DNA from: Thiorhodococcus drewsii AZ1 | GTDB lineage: Bacteria; Pseudomonadota; Gammaproteobacteria; Chromatiales; Chromatiaceae | NCBI RefSeq assembly: GCF_000224065.1 | Contig: NZ_AFWT01000012.1 | Location: 62,001-126,000 of the forward strand | Reading direction: 5' to 3' | Length of the DNA stretch: 64,000 nucleotides | Shown: in pieces, positions 18,763-28,389 of the stretch | How positions within the stretch are numbered: the first letter of the stretch is position 1 | How the letters are laid out: every line of letters starts with the position of its first letter | Position numbers and translations under genes: made by a program | The notes under the pieces: model-generated | Seen by the model: the letters and a program-made list of their open reading frames with translations, nothing else | Databases searched by the model: none | What the model was told of the DNA's origin: nothing

Positions 18763-21408
18763 CTATGCGGCCTCCAGCGCCTTGGACGCCACCTCGTAAA
18801 CATCCTTCGAGAGTTCCTCGGTGTCCAGGATGCGATGCAGTTCGGCACACATGAGCGACTGACGCACCCGATCGAACCGCCGCCAGCGGATCATGGATTT
18901 AAGCAGACGCGACGCGATCTGCGGATTGAGCGGATCCAGCTCCAGGACGCGATCGGCCAAAAAGCGGTAGCCGCCGCCGTCCGGGGCATGGAATCGCACC
19001 TGATTGGCGTTGCAGAAGACACCGACCAGACTGCGTACCCGATTGGGATTGCGCAACGAAAAGTCCGGGTGCTCCATGAGATGCAGGACCTGGTTCAGCG
19101 CATCCTCGCGCGAACAACTGGCCTGAACGGCAAACCACTTGTCGATGACCAGAGACTCCCTGGACCAGCGCCGATAGAAGCTCTCCAGTGCCGCATTGCC
19201 CTCCGCACCGCCGTGATTGGCCAGCAGACGCAACGCCGCCATGACATCGGTCATGTTGTCGCCATTGGCGAACTGATCCTGGCACAGACCCAAGATCTCG
19301 GCATCCGGGGCTTGCATCAGATAGTGCAGCGCCAGGTTGCGGATCGCGCGCCGCCCCACCGCTTGCGGTGTGAAGACATAAGGGGATCCATCGCCGGTGT
19401 TGGCACGATAAACGCCGAGCAGATCCGCCCTGAGACACTCGCCGATACGTCGCTCCAACACCGCATGCGCACGGTGAATACCGTCGACATCGACCACATC
19501 CATCTGGTCGGCCAGATAGCCCTCGCTCGGCAGGGTCAACACCTCGGCGAGCAGTGCCTGATCGCCAGCGCTATCCAGCAAGGCGCTCCGGAAAGCGTCG
19601 CAGAAGCTATCCGGAACGACATGATCGGGATCCCGGACCAGCGTCAGCAGCAGCCGCTGCATTAGGGTCTGGGCCGCATCCCAGCGGTTGAAGCCATCGC
19701 TGTCGTGCGCCATCAGGAACAGCAAATCTTCATCGCACTGGTCGAAGCGCAGCTTCACCGGGGCGGGAAAGGCGCGCAGCAGCGAGGGAACCGGCTTGGC
19801 CGAGAGACCGACGAACCGGAAGTGCTCCTCCTCCTCACGCAGTTCGAGCACGCGCGTTCCGGCGCGCGGGGCCTCGGATTCGCCCTCCAGACGCAGCGGC
19901 AGGTCCTCGCCGTCGACCCCCAGCAGACCGATGGCAAGCGGCACATGCAAGGGTGACTTCTCGGGCTGACCCGGCGTCGGTGGCGTGAACTGACGCACGC
20001 TCAGGCTGTAGACGCCCGTCTCTGCGTCGAATGTACCCTCGGCCGTAAGCTCAGGCGTTCCCGCCTGCTCATACCAGCGTCGGAACTGGGTCAGATCGCG
20101 ACCGCTCGCGTCCTCCATACAGCGCACGAAATCCTCCGTCGTGACGGCCTGACCGTCGTGTCGTTCGAAATAGAGATCAGTCGCCCGACGGAAGGTCTCG
20201 GGGCCAAGCAGATTGGCCTGCATCCGCACCACCTCAGCACCCTTCTGGTAGACGGTCGCGGTGTAGAAGTTGTTGATCTCGATATAGGAATCGGGGCGCA
20301 CCGGATGCGCCATGGGGCCAGCGTCCTCGGAGAACTGGTGTGCCCGCAGCAGACGCACGTCGCTGATGCGCTTGACGCCGCGCGAACCGACATCGGCCGA
20401 GAACTCCTGATCGCGATAGACGGTGAAGCCTTCCTTGAGACTGAGCTGGAACCAGTCGCGACAGGTGATACGGTTGCCGGTCCAGTTGTGGAAATACTCG
20501 TGGGCGATGACGCTCTCGATGCCATCGAAATCCACATCGGTCGCCGTATCCGAGCGAGCCAGCACGAACTTGTCGTTGAAGACGTTGAGCCCCTTGTTCT
20601 CCATCGCCCCCATATTGAAGTGACTGACGGCGACGATCATGAAGATGTCCAGATCGTACTCGCGCCCGAAGCGCTCCTCGTCCCAGCGCATCGCCTTTTT
20701 GAGCGAGCGCATGGCGTGGTCGCACTTATCGACATTCTGGGGTTCGACGAAGATCTTGAGCATCACCTCGCGCCCCGAGGCCGTGGTGAACCGATCCTCG
20801 ATCACACGCAGGTCGCCCGCGATCAGGGCGAACAGATAGCTCGGCTTGGGAAAGGGATCCTCCCAGCGCACCAGATGCCGACCGCCGTCGAGATCCCGCG
20901 ACTCCATCGGATTGCCGTTGGAGAGCAGCACCGGGAAACGCGCCTTGTCGGCCACCAGCGTGGTCGTAAAGCGCGCCATCACATCGGGACGATCGAGGAA
21001 ATAGGTGATGCGCCGAAATCCCTCGGCCTCGCACTGGGTGCAGAGCATGTCGCCGGACTGATAGAGCCCCTCGAGCGCCGTGTTGAGACTCGGATGGATA
21101 CGCACCCGGGTCAGCAGACTGAAGCGGTCCGGAATCCGATGCAGGGTGAGCGAATCCTGATCCACCTCGAACTCCGAGCCGGTCAGCGAATGGCCGTCGA
21201 TTTCAATCGACTCCAGATCCAGCTGTTCACCGTGCAAGACCAGGGAGCCGTCACCGCGCGTGGCGGCCGGATTACGGCGTAACTGCAAAATGGACTCGAC
21301 CAAGGTCCGGTCGGGGTCCAGCTCGAAATGCAGATCGACCCGATCGATCAGAAACTCAGGTGGCTGATAGTCCTTGAGACGGACGGCATGCGGCGTATCT
21401 CGGTACAT
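18763..21408 (-). CDS. pepN: Aminopeptidase N
   Basis: An 881-residue cytoplasmic M1 zinc metallopeptidase that removes N-terminal amino acids. The exopeptidase motif GAMEN is at about 267-271, zinc ligands H303 and H307 lie in HEYFHNWTGNR, and the third ligand E326 is in LSLKEGFTV. Length equals the gammaproteobacterial PepN group. It is transcribed alone; a 160-base gap separates it from divergent grx. Confidence 0.97.
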   Translation of the reverse strand: MYRDTPHAVRLKDYQPPEFLIDRVDLHFELDPDRTLVESILQLRRNPAATRGDGSLVLHGEQLDLESIEIDGHSLTGSEFEVDQDSLTLHRIPDRFSLLTRVRIHPSLNTALEGLYQSGDMLCTQCEAEGFRRITYFLDRPDVMARFTTTLVADKARFPVLLSNGNPMESRDLDGGRHLVRWEDPFPKPSYLFALIAGDLRVIEDRFTTASGREVMLKIFVEPQNVDKCDHAMRSLKKAMRWDEERFGREYDLDIFMIVAVSHFNMGAMENKGLNVFNDKFVLARSDTATDVDFDGIESVIAHEYFHNWTGNRITCRDWFQLSLKEGFTVYRDQEFSADVGSRGVKRISDVRLLRAHQFSEDAGPMAHPVRPDSYIEINNFYTATVYQKGAEVVRMQANLLGPETFRRATDLYFERHDGQAVTTEDFVRCMEDASGRDLTQFRRWYEQAGTPELTAEGTFDAETGVYSLSVRQFTPPTPGQPEKSPLHVPLAIGLLGVDGEDLPLRLEGESEAPRAGTRVLELREEEEHFRFVGLSAKPVPSLLRAFPAPVKLRFDQCDEDLLFLMAHDSDGFNRWDAAQTLMQRLLLTLVRDPDHVVPDSFCDAFRSALLDSAGDQALLAEVLTLPSEGYLADQMDVVDVDGIHRAHAVLERRIGECLRADLLGVYRANTGDGSPYVFTPQAVGRRAIRNLALHYLMQAPDAEILGLCQDQFANGDNMTDVMAALRLLANHGGAEGNAALESFYRRWSRESLVIDKWFAVQASCSREDALNQVLHLMEHPDFSLRNPNRVRSLVGVFCNANQVRFHAPDGGGYRFLADRVLELDPLNPQIASRLLKSMIRWRRFDRVRQSLMCAELHRILDTEELSKDVYEVASKALEAA

Positions 21409-21569
21409 GGGAATCCTGCATTCGCAATCGAGTGAGAATTGGGCACCCGGCCCCGATCAGACGTTGGTCTTTCGGTCACGAGCCCCACTTTTCAAGGCAG
21501 CTTGACGTCACGACTCCGGCCGGCGAAGCTCGCGCACCGGATCAACGGTAATAGGATCGAAAAGACAGC

Positions 21570-21824
21570 ATGCCTCAGGTGACCATCTATACGACCCAAA
21601 TCTGCCCCTACTGTACGCGCGCCCGCAGCCTACTGAAACGCAGGGGTGTCGAGTTCGATGAGATCGCGGTCGATCAGGACCCGGCCCAGATGGCCATTAT
21701 GGTCGAGCGCAGCAATCGGCACACCGTACCCCAGATCTTCATCGGCGACCATCACGTCGGCGGTTACGACGACTTGGCGCTGCTGGATGCATGCGACGAG
21801 TTGGACGAGCTTTTGGATCGATGA
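21570..21824 (+). CDS. grxC: Glutaredoxin, class 3 type
   Basis: An 84-residue dithiol glutaredoxin with the active site C12-P-Y-C15 and the glutathione-binding TVPQIFIGDHHVGG motif. It reduces protein and small-molecule disulfides with glutathione in the cytoplasm. Its stop codon overlaps the ATG of hslR (ATGA), so the two are coupled. Confidence 0.93.
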   Translation: MPQVTIYTTQICPYCTRARSLLKRRGVEFDEIAVDQDPAQMAIMVERSNRHTVPQIFIGDHHVGGYDDLALLDACDELDELLDR

Positions 21825-22231
21825 AGGACGCGGACAGCACCCAAGAATTACGGCTCGACAAATGGCTGTGGGCGGCGCGTTTCTTCAAGACGCGCCAACT
21901 CGCGATCGAGGCGATCAACGGCGGCAAGGTCCATCTCGACGGGCAGCGCGTCAAGCCGAGTCGCTCGGTGCGCCCTGGTAGCCAGGTCGAGATTCATAAG
22001 GTCGGCCTCTCCTGGACGGTCGAGGTCCTGGCGATCGACAAACAGCGCCGCTCGGCGAGCGAAGCGGCCAAACTCTATGTCGAGGACGAAAAAAGCCGCT
22101 TGAAGCGCGAGGAACTGGTCCGCGAACGTCGCGACCTTGCCCTCGGGCAACAGGATTCGGGCGGGCGCCCCTCGAAGCGCGACCGGCGCATGATCCGGCG
22201 CTTCACCGGCCGGGGAGAGTCCGACGCCTGA
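21821..22231 (+). CDS. hslR: Ribosome-associated heat shock protein HslR (S4 domain)
   Basis: A 136-residue RNA-binding protein with an N-terminal S4 domain (about 10-60; LRLDKWLWAARFFKTR) and a basic C-terminal tail. Family members (Hsp15) bind free 50S subunits carrying stalled nascent chains and help recycle them after stress. The start overlaps the glutaredoxin stop codon. Confidence 0.9.
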   Translation: MKDADSTQELRLDKWLWAARFFKTRQLAIEAINGGKVHLDGQRVKPSRSVRPGSQVEIHKVGLSWTVEVLAIDKQRRSASEAAKLYVEDEKSRLKREELVRERRDLALGQQDSGGRPSKRDRRMIRRFTGRGESDA

Positions 22232-22330
22232 GACCTCGGATAATGCCGATGGGAGGATCGAAGCACGTCCGATCCCAGCCATAGCCCTATCTGATCACGC
22301 CAGACCGAGCCCTGATACAGCGAGGATCCG

Positions 22331-22825
22331 ATGGACGACGACGCCTTTCGCGACACCTATCGAGCCCTCGATCAGCGCGTCTGCGCCTTCGAGAAGAGCC
22401 TCCTGACACGCCAGGCATCCTGCTCGCTGGCCGAGCGCTTCTGTATCGCGGAGCGCGAAGGCGTTCACTGCAGTTCAGAGACGGCCCAAGACAGCTGTCG
22501 CGACCTCTTGGAACGACTGCACCAGGAGGCGCGCTTTCTGACCCGCTCGACCGCACCGGCCGGATCGCGACCGCACCGACTGGTGCTTCGGGTCCAGGTC
22601 GGAGGGCTGCGCGGCATCGCGTCGGTTCTGAACGAGGACGTCTCCGAAGACCCCGCACCGAAACCGCCGTTCATCGAGGACGTGAAGGCGACGCTCGATG
22701 CCGCGCGCGCTCGATTCGGCGGACTGGATCGCCTCCCCTTCTCCATCATCATGCGTCAGATCGCCGCCTACCGCGACCGGGTGCGCCCAAGATGCTCGTC
22801 CTCGCCAGGAGACAGCACCGAATGA
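22331..22825 (+). CDS. Unknown protein with N-terminal cysteine cluster
   Basis: A 164-residue soluble protein. Five cysteines lie in the first 56 residues (C18, C31, C38, C47, C55), while the rest is mixed alpha/beta without recognised motif. The cysteines could bind metal, but the spacing matches no finger I know. The stop codon overlaps the start of the downstream dehydrogenase (ATGA), so the two are co-translated. No function can be assigned. Confidence 0.6.
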   Translation: MDDDAFRDTYRALDQRVCAFEKSLLTRQASCSLAERFCIAEREGVHCSSETAQDSCRDLLERLHQEARFLTRSTAPAGSRPHRLVLRVQVGGLRGIASVLNEDVSEDPAPKPPFIEDVKATLDAARARFGGLDRLPFSIIMRQIAAYRDRVRPRCSSSPGDSTE

Positions 22826-23691
22826 CGACCGACACAGAAACACGCACGGCCCTGGTCACGGGGGCCAACTCGGGTCTGGGCAAGGCCATCGCACACGCAC
22901 TGGCCAGCCGAGGTCTGCGCGTGGGGATGGTCGCGCGCGACCGGATCCGAGGCGAGGCGGCACTCGACGAGATCCGGACCCAGACCGGAAACGCCGACCT
23001 GCACCTCTTTCTCGCCGACCTGAGCGATCAGGCCCAGATCCGCGACCTGGCCGCCCAGGTGCTGGACCGCTTCGACCACCTCCATGTGCTGGTGAACAAC
23101 GCCGGCACGGCCTTTCCTGAGCGGCGACTGAGCCCGGACGGCATCGAATGCGCCCTGGCGGTCAATCATCTGGCGCCCTTCCTGCTCACCCAGTTGCTGC
23201 TGGAGCGGCTGAAGGACAGCGCACCGGCACGCATCCTCAATGTCGGTACCCGCATCAATACCGCCATGGACTTCTCGGACCTCAACTGGGAACGGCGCCC
23301 CTATCGGCTCATGCGCGCCTACGGACAATCCAAACTCGGGAACCTGCATTACACCTTCGAATTGTCGCGTCGACTGAGCGGAACCAGGGTTGCGGTCAAC
23401 TGCGTCTTCCCGGGCGTGTTCCGTTCCAACCTCGGCGGAACGGACGGCGCTCAGGGCCTCTTCTGGAAACTTGTCGACAGACTCATCGGCTGGGCGCTGC
23501 CCTCGCCGGAGGCGGCGGCGCGCCCGCTGATCGAATTGGCGCTCTCGCCCGAATGGGAGGACGTCAGCGGCGACTATCTCGCCAAGGGCCGACGTCTTCG
23601 ACCGCCCGCTCAAACACTCGATCCGAACGCGAATCGGCAGCTCTGGACACTGAGCGAGCAGCTCACCGGGCTCGCGTCACCATCATCGTGA
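22822..23691 (+). CDS. Short-chain dehydrogenase/reductase, retinol-dehydrogenase-like
   Basis: A 289-residue Rossmann-fold enzyme. The cofactor loop TGANSGLG (13-20) and NNAG (92-95) are present, and the catalytic pair is Y167-x3-K171 (YGQSK). The residue normally occupied by catalytic serine (NVSS in relatives) is T143 in NVGT, an uncommon replacement. The Arg after the first glycine-rich strand (VARDR) suggests NADP(H). Substrate unknown. Co-translated with the upstream cysteine-cluster protein. Confidence 0.88.
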   Translation: MTTDTETRTALVTGANSGLGKAIAHALASRGLRVGMVARDRIRGEAALDEIRTQTGNADLHLFLADLSDQAQIRDLAAQVLDRFDHLHVLVNNAGTAFPERRLSPDGIECALAVNHLAPFLLTQLLLERLKDSAPARILNVGTRINTAMDFSDLNWERRPYRLMRAYGQSKLGNLHYTFELSRRLSGTRVAVNCVFPGVFRSNLGGTDGAQGLFWKLVDRLIGWALPSPEAAARPLIELALSPEWEDVSGDYLAKGRRLRPPAQTLDPNANRQLWTLSEQLTGLASPSS

Positions 23692-23835
23692 TAGATTCGG
23701 CACCGTATCGCACCCGGACAGATGACAGAGGCACATCCCGTCATCTTGCTTACAATAGGCCCCCTACGAGCGAACTGGCTCGGAACTGACTTGATGAGCC
23801 ATGAGGGCTCGACCCAATAGCACCTAGGAGAGGCG

Positions 23836-25500
23836 ATGAACGCCATTTATCTACTACTGGTCGGCCTAGGCACCATGGCGCTGGGCTATTTCGTCTACTC
23901 GAAGTTCGTCGCCGAGAAGCTCTATCGGCTGGATCCGAACTTCGTGACCCCCGCGCACGAGCTGCGCGATGGCATCGATTACATCCCCACCAACAAATTC
24001 GTGCTCTGGGGACATCATTTCACCTCCGTTGCCGGAGCGGCGCCGATCGTCGGGCCGGCGATCGCGGTCTTCTGGGGCTGGCTACCGGCCTTCCTCTGGG
24101 TCACCATCGGCACCGTCTTCATGGCGGGCGTGCACGATTTCGGCGCACTATGGGCCAGCGTGCGGCACCGTGGCCAGTCGATGGGCGCGCTCACCGGCAA
24201 GGTCATTGGTCATCGTGCCAAGTCACTCTTCATGATCGTCATCTTCCTGCTGCTGCTGATGGTCAACAGCGCCTTCGCGGTGGTCATCGCCAAACTGCTG
24301 GTTCATGATCCCGCCGCCACGATCCCTGCCTGGGGGGCGATCGTGGTCGCGCTGATCATCGGACAGGCGATCTACCGCTACCGCATGGGCCTGCTGTGGC
24401 CGTCCATTATCGGCGTCGCGGTGCTCTACACCCTCATTTTCGTCGGCCAGGCCTACCCGGTCAGCCTGCCGGATCAGGTCATGGGTCTGACGCCGAACGC
24501 CCAGTGGATCCTCATCCTCTTCGCCTACGCCGCCATCGCCTCCATGCTGCCCGTCTGGGTGCTGCTACAGCCGCGCGACTACATCAACGGCCTGCAACTC
24601 TTCATCGGTCTCGGATTGCTCTACGCCGCGACGATCATCGCAGCCCCAGACGTGGTCGCGCCCATGATCAACCAGAACCTGCCCGAAGGCACCCCGCCCC
24701 TGGTGCCGCTGCTCTTCGTCACCATCGCCTGCGGGGCCATCAGCGGCTTCCACGGACTGGTCGCCTCAGGCACCAGCTCCAAGCAGCTCGACAAGGAGAC
24801 GGACGCGCGCTTCGTCGGTTATTTCGGAGCCGTCGGCGAGGGCATGCTGGCCCTGGCGGCCATCATTTGCACGGTCGCCGGTTTCGCCACGATCTCCGAA
24901 TGGGAGGGCGTCTACTCCAGCTTCGGCCAAGGCAGCCTGGCCGCATTCGTCAACGGCGGCGGGCGCATCCTGGCCGATGGCCTGGGCATCTCGCCGGAGC
25001 TCGGCGGAACCATTCTCTCGGTGATGGCCATCCTGTTCGCTGGCACCACCATGGACACTGGCATGCGCCTGCAGCGCTACGTGATCCAGGAGGTCGGAGA
25101 GATGACCTCGTTCAAACCGCTACAGAACGGCTACGTCGCCACCGGCGTGGCGCTGGTGACCTGTCTGGCCCTCGCCTTCGGCGCGGGCGGCGACGGGTCC
25201 GGCGGCATGATCATCTGGCCCCTGTTCGGAACCACCAACCAGCTGCTCGCCGGTCTGACACTGGCCATCCTGTCCGTAATCCTGGCGCGTCTCGGCCGCC
25301 CCATCGTCTTCACCGCGATCCCTCTGGCCTTACTGCTGGCCGTAACGGTCTACGCCTTGCTGATCCAGCTCGGCAGCTTCTGGTCCGACGGCAATTGGCT
25401 GCTGATCGGCATGGATCTGATCATCCTGGTCGCCGCCCTTTGGGTCTCCGTGGAGGCCGGACTCGCGCTCACCAAGCGCAGCGCGGACCAGCCGACATGA
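23836..25500 (+). CDS. cstA: CstA-family carbon starvation/peptide or pyruvate transporter
   Basis: A 554-residue inner-membrane protein with about 16 hydrophobic segments, of the short CstA type. Family motifs include HFTSVAGAAPIVGPAIA near the N terminus, FHGLVASGTSSKQ in the middle and LFGTTNQLLAG near the C terminus. Members import peptides or pyruvate. AGGAGAGG precedes the ATG. Its stop overlaps the cory-CC-star start, so the three-gene set cstA, cory-CC-star and arsA-like is probably one operon. Confidence 0.92.
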   Translation: MNAIYLLLVGLGTMALGYFVYSKFVAEKLYRLDPNFVTPAHELRDGIDYIPTNKFVLWGHHFTSVAGAAPIVGPAIAVFWGWLPAFLWVTIGTVFMAGVHDFGALWASVRHRGQSMGALTGKVIGHRAKSLFMIVIFLLLLMVNSAFAVVIAKLLVHDPAATIPAWGAIVVALIIGQAIYRYRMGLLWPSIIGVAVLYTLIFVGQAYPVSLPDQVMGLTPNAQWILILFAYAAIASMLPVWVLLQPRDYINGLQLFIGLGLLYAATIIAAPDVVAPMINQNLPEGTPPLVPLLFVTIACGAISGFHGLVASGTSSKQLDKETDARFVGYFGAVGEGMLALAAIICTVAGFATISEWEGVYSSFGQGSLAAFVNGGGRILADGLGISPELGGTILSVMAILFAGTTMDTGMRLQRYVIQEVGEMTSFKPLQNGYVATGVALVTCLALAFGAGGDGSGGMIIWPLFGTTNQLLAGLTLAILSVILARLGRPIVFTAIPLALLLAVTVYALLIQLGSFWSDGNWLLIGMDLIILVAALWVSVEAGLALTKRSADQPT

Positions 25501-25781
25501 GCCCAACCGATCCGAACGAGGAAACACTCAAGGGCTGGCGGCGCTTCGAGGAACTCCTGCGGGAGTTCTACGTAGCGCCCTACCGGCGCACCTTCGGCCG
25601 CGCCCGGCGCGATCAGGACGACCTCTTCATGCTCATGGTCTTCGCCGAGAGTCTGGGGGTACCCAACCCGGTCGGCTGGTACACCCTGGAACTGATGCCG
25701 CTGCTCTACGAGCAGTTTCACGACTGGCACCGTCGCATGGGGCTCGAGCATTCACCGCTCGATGACATCCGATGCTGCTGA
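25497..25781 (+). CDS. cory-CC-star family small protein
   Basis: A 94-residue protein ending directly in Cys-Cys before the stop codon (DDIRCC). Together with the adjacent cstA-type gene and an ArsA-type ATPase, this is the hallmark of the family named cory-CC-star. The body contains FYVAPYRRTFGRARRDQDD and PVGWYTLELMPLLYEQFHDW, helical and rich in aromatics. The start overlaps cstA by four bases and the end overlaps the ATPase by ten. The terminal CC pair may be a metal or redox site. Biochemical function is unknown. Confidence 0.8.
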   Translation: MSPTDPNEETLKGWRRFEELLREFYVAPYRRTFGRARRDQDDLFMLMVFAESLGVPNPVGWYTLELMPLLYEQFHDWHRRMGLEHSPLDDIRCC

Positions 25782-26764
25782 GACTCGCCGCAGAGCGCCG
25801 TCTGCTCTTCTTCGGCGGCAAGGGTGGGGTCGGCAAGACGACGACCGCCTCGGCGGTCGCCCTAGCCGAGGCCGAGCGGGGCCGTCGCGTGCTGCTGGTC
25901 TCGACCGATCCGGCCCACAACCTGGGTCACCTCTGGCAACGGCGCATAGGACCCGATGCGGTCGAGATCGCGCCCAATCTGGAGGCCATGGAGCTGGATC
26001 CGCAAGGCATTGCGGACGCCCACCTGGACCAGGTGGGCCGTTCGTTGCGGCGACTGATGCCGGCCAATCTCTCGGGCGAGGTCGACCGTCAGCTCGCGCT
26101 CGCGCGTCAGGCACCGGGGCTGCACGAAGCGGCCCTGCTCGAACGCATCGCCGATCTGGTCCATCACCACTTCCATCACGGCGATGGCGAGGGACTGCTG
26201 ATCTTCGACACGGCGCCCTCCGGCCACACGGCACGGCTGCTGGCCCTGCCGGAGCTGATGTCGACCTGGACCGAGGGTCTGCTGCGCTCGCGTCAAAGCG
26301 CCAACAAGCTCGGAGACGCCTTTCGGCGTATGAACCCGGACGAGGTGGCGCGCCGCACCATCGGCAGTCCGGACCGCGACGACCAGATCCTCTCGGTGCT
26401 GGAACGACGGCGTCTGCGTTTCGCATCGCTGCGCGATCATCTGAAGGAGCAGGCGAACACCGCCTTCGTGCTCGTGCTGATGGCCGAGCGTCTACCGGTA
26501 CTGGAGTCGATCGAGCTGCGCGGACAGCTGGCAGACCAGGGCATCCCGGTCGGCGCGCTGGTCGTCAATCGCCGCTCACCCCAGGACGCGGGCGAATTGC
26601 TGGAACAGCGCCGAGGTCAGGAGGCGGCCTGTCTCAAGGATCTCGCCGCTGCCCTGCCCGACCTGCCGATCGTCGAGACCCCGCTGCTCGCGACCGAACC
26701 GGTCGGGGCCGAGGCGCTGCACCAACTCGCCAGGCATTGGGGCAATGGCTCGGCTTCAGCATGA
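25772..26764 (+). CDS. ArsA/Get3-family ATPase
   Basis: A 330-residue SIMIBI-class ATPase with the deviant Walker A GGKGGVGKTTT (15-25), a switch I STDPAHNLG motif and a FDTAPSGHT Walker B/switch II. One ATPase half is present, as in Get3, not the duplicated ArsA of arsenite pumps. Arsenic genes (arsB, arsC) are absent, and linkage to cstA and cory-CC-star suggests a role in insertion, maturation or regulation of the transporter. A perfect hairpin follows the stop codon. Confidence 0.9.
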   Translation: MLLRLAAERRLLFFGGKGGVGKTTTASAVALAEAERGRRVLLVSTDPAHNLGHLWQRRIGPDAVEIAPNLEAMELDPQGIADAHLDQVGRSLRRLMPANLSGEVDRQLALARQAPGLHEAALLERIADLVHHHFHHGDGEGLLIFDTAPSGHTARLLALPELMSTWTEGLLRSRQSANKLGDAFRRMNPDEVARRTIGSPDRDDQILSVLERRRLRFASLRDHLKEQANTAFVLVLMAERLPVLESIELRGQLADQGIPVGALVVNRRSPQDAGELLEQRRGQEAACLKDLAAALPDLPIVETPLLATEPVGAEALHQLARHWGNGSASA

Positions 26765-26789
26765 GGCCGGTCGTCGGCACCGGCCTCAT
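26761..26789. terminator. 11-bp perfect hairpin between arsA-like gene and dsrS
   Basis: Arms ATGAGGCCGGT (26761-26771) and 26779-26789 pair perfectly around a 7-base loop. It starts at the ATPase stop codon and lies 45 bases beyond the dsrS stop codon, so it could end transcripts from both sides. No T-tract follows, hence moderate confidence. Confidence 0.5.
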
Positions 26790-26833
26790 GCTGGAACGCG
26801 GCTAAAATCCGGGAAGACAGGCATCCGAACAGA

Positions 26834-27937
26834 CTATTGCTTCAACAGGCTCAAACGCCCTTGGATCGGATCCAGAACCGGTGCCAGCTTGCGCCGCATG
26901 AGACTGCCGAGCGTGGTGGAGTCGCTCAGGATGGGCCGCAGGAGACCATAGCCGACCCCGGAGAGCAGACGCATGGCGGCGATCTCTGGCGCCAGCTCTG
27001 GCAGTACGGCCAGTATATTGGCAACCAAGGGGTCGGGATCGTTCGGATCGACACAGGCGTCGGCATCGGCGATCAGCGCGGCGATGTCCATATCCGGATC
27101 GCCCTCGGGCCTCACCGCTGCAAGAAAGTCGCGCAGACAGGCGAAGGCGGCGAGTATCACCTCTTGGGTCGGCGGTTTGGCCAACACCGAGGCGGCGGTC
27201 GAAACGAGGAATTGACCAGGGGGCGCGTAGAGCCGTTGGATCAGAGCGGCAACCGGGTCCGATTCGGCCAGCCGAAGCAGGACATCCGGACAGATTTTGG
27301 CAGGGTTAGAGGCACAGGGTTCATCGGGCAAGGCGCGCATGAAGCCGACGAGATAGGCCGGTTTGCGCGCCGATCGACGCCAGAGATCGAGAATGCGTTC
27401 GCCATCGAGCAGGCCGGGCTGGAGCACCAGCCGCACCGATTCCATGATGTCCTCGTGATCGGTCTCGAACGGCAGATGCTCGACCAGATAGTCGGCGAGC
27501 AGCGGTCCCATGCGTCCCCCGACGACCAGCGGATTGGTCAGCATGCGCCGCGCGTTGGCCGCATCCTCCATCGCCCACCAAGCACGCCGCGCCAGCTCGT
27601 CATCGAGACCGGGCGCGCAGACGGCGGCGACGACCGCCTCGGGCTCGCCGAGCATCAGCAATTGCCCCAGACTGCCGTCACGCATCTGTCCCATGCGGGT
27701 CCAGCGGCTCAGATAGACGGGATAGCCGCCGGGCGAACCCAGCACATGACCCGAGATGGTCTCTCTGACCCAGCGTAGATACTGCTCGGGACGGGTCGTC
27801 GGGTTGAGCTGCAGACTCAGTTCGCCGTGCTCGGTCAGTCCCAGAACCTGCAACTTGGACGCATCGATACGGATCGCGAGCGGCTTGCTCGCAAGCAGCA
27901 CGTTGAGTCTGAGACTGTCCTCGTGGCTGAGTTCCAT
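26834..27937 (-). CDS. dsrS: DsrS, last gene of the dsr cluster
   Basis: A 367-residue, largely helical, soluble cytoplasmic protein at the distal end of the cluster, matching DsrS by position and size. No enzymatic motif is visible. In Allochromatium vinosum dsrS is part of the dsr operon and its loss is reported to affect sulfur oxidation post-transcriptionally; that is family knowledge, not visible here. 33 bases separate it from dsrR. Confidence 0.85.
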   Translation of the reverse strand: MELSHEDSLRLNVLLASKPLAIRIDASKLQVLGLTEHGELSLQLNPTTRPEQYLRWVRETISGHVLGSPGGYPVYLSRWTRMGQMRDGSLGQLLMLGEPEAVVAAVCAPGLDDELARRAWWAMEDAANARRMLTNPLVVGGRMGPLLADYLVEHLPFETDHEDIMESVRLVLQPGLLDGERILDLWRRSARKPAYLVGFMRALPDEPCASNPAKICPDVLLRLAESDPVAALIQRLYAPPGQFLVSTAASVLAKPPTQEVILAAFACLRDFLAAVRPEGDPDMDIAALIADADACVDPNDPDPLVANILAVLPELAPEIAAMRLLSGVGYGLLRPILSDSTTLGSLMRRKLAPVLDPIQGRLSLLKQ

Positions 27938-27970
27938 CCGGACGTCCAGAGCGACTCGGTCCCGGAACCC

Positions 27971-28285
27971 CTAGGATTCTTTCGGCGGCGTGAAGTTGGC
28001 GTCGTTGGGATTGAGAAAGATGAAATGAAACTGGCCGGGTTCGATCTCGACGTAGTCCATGGTCGCCTGATCGAGCAGAGGCACCTGCTCCGGGGTCATG
28101 ATGACCTCGATCCCCTCGCAGGTCATACGAATGTCGTCCTCGGTCAGTTCGTCGAAGCCCATCCGATAGTCGATGCTTCCGTCCGCCTGCTGGGCGGCGG
28201 CCAGGCGTAGAGGCATACCTTCGGTGCCGCCTTGTTTGGCGGCCTTGAGGACCTGTTCGGCGGCGGCGGCTGTGAGTTTGAACAT
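27971..28285 (-). CDS. dsrR: DsrR, A-type scaffold-like protein lacking the cysteines
   Basis: A 104-residue protein with the IscA/SufA fold (LTAAAAEQVLKA start, MGFDELTEDDIRM, acidic C terminus). The three cysteines that bind Fe-S clusters in A-type carriers are absent; only one cysteine (MTCEGIEV) remains, at another place. This is the known DsrR condition, and the protein is thought to act in post-transcriptional control of dsr genes. Start chosen at MFKLTAA, 28285. Confidence 0.9.
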   Translation of the reverse strand: MFKLTAAAAEQVLKAAKQGGTEGMPLRLAAAQQADGSIDYRMGFDELTEDDIRMTCEGIEVIMTPEQVPLLDQATMDYVEIEPGQFHFIFLNPNDANFTPPKES

Positions 28286-28389
28286 CGCTAACCCTATCCT
28301 ATTGGCTATCCGCTTGGAATCGATGGACAGTTTACCATCGGGCTCGAAATCGGGTGGCACCATGACCGACCATCCGATAGCTCGAACGA

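Noticed and set aside
25772-26764. Arsenite-pump ATPase ArsA
   Set aside because: Only one ATPase half is present and no arsB, arsC, arsD or arsR is found; Get3/ArsA-like is the safer name.
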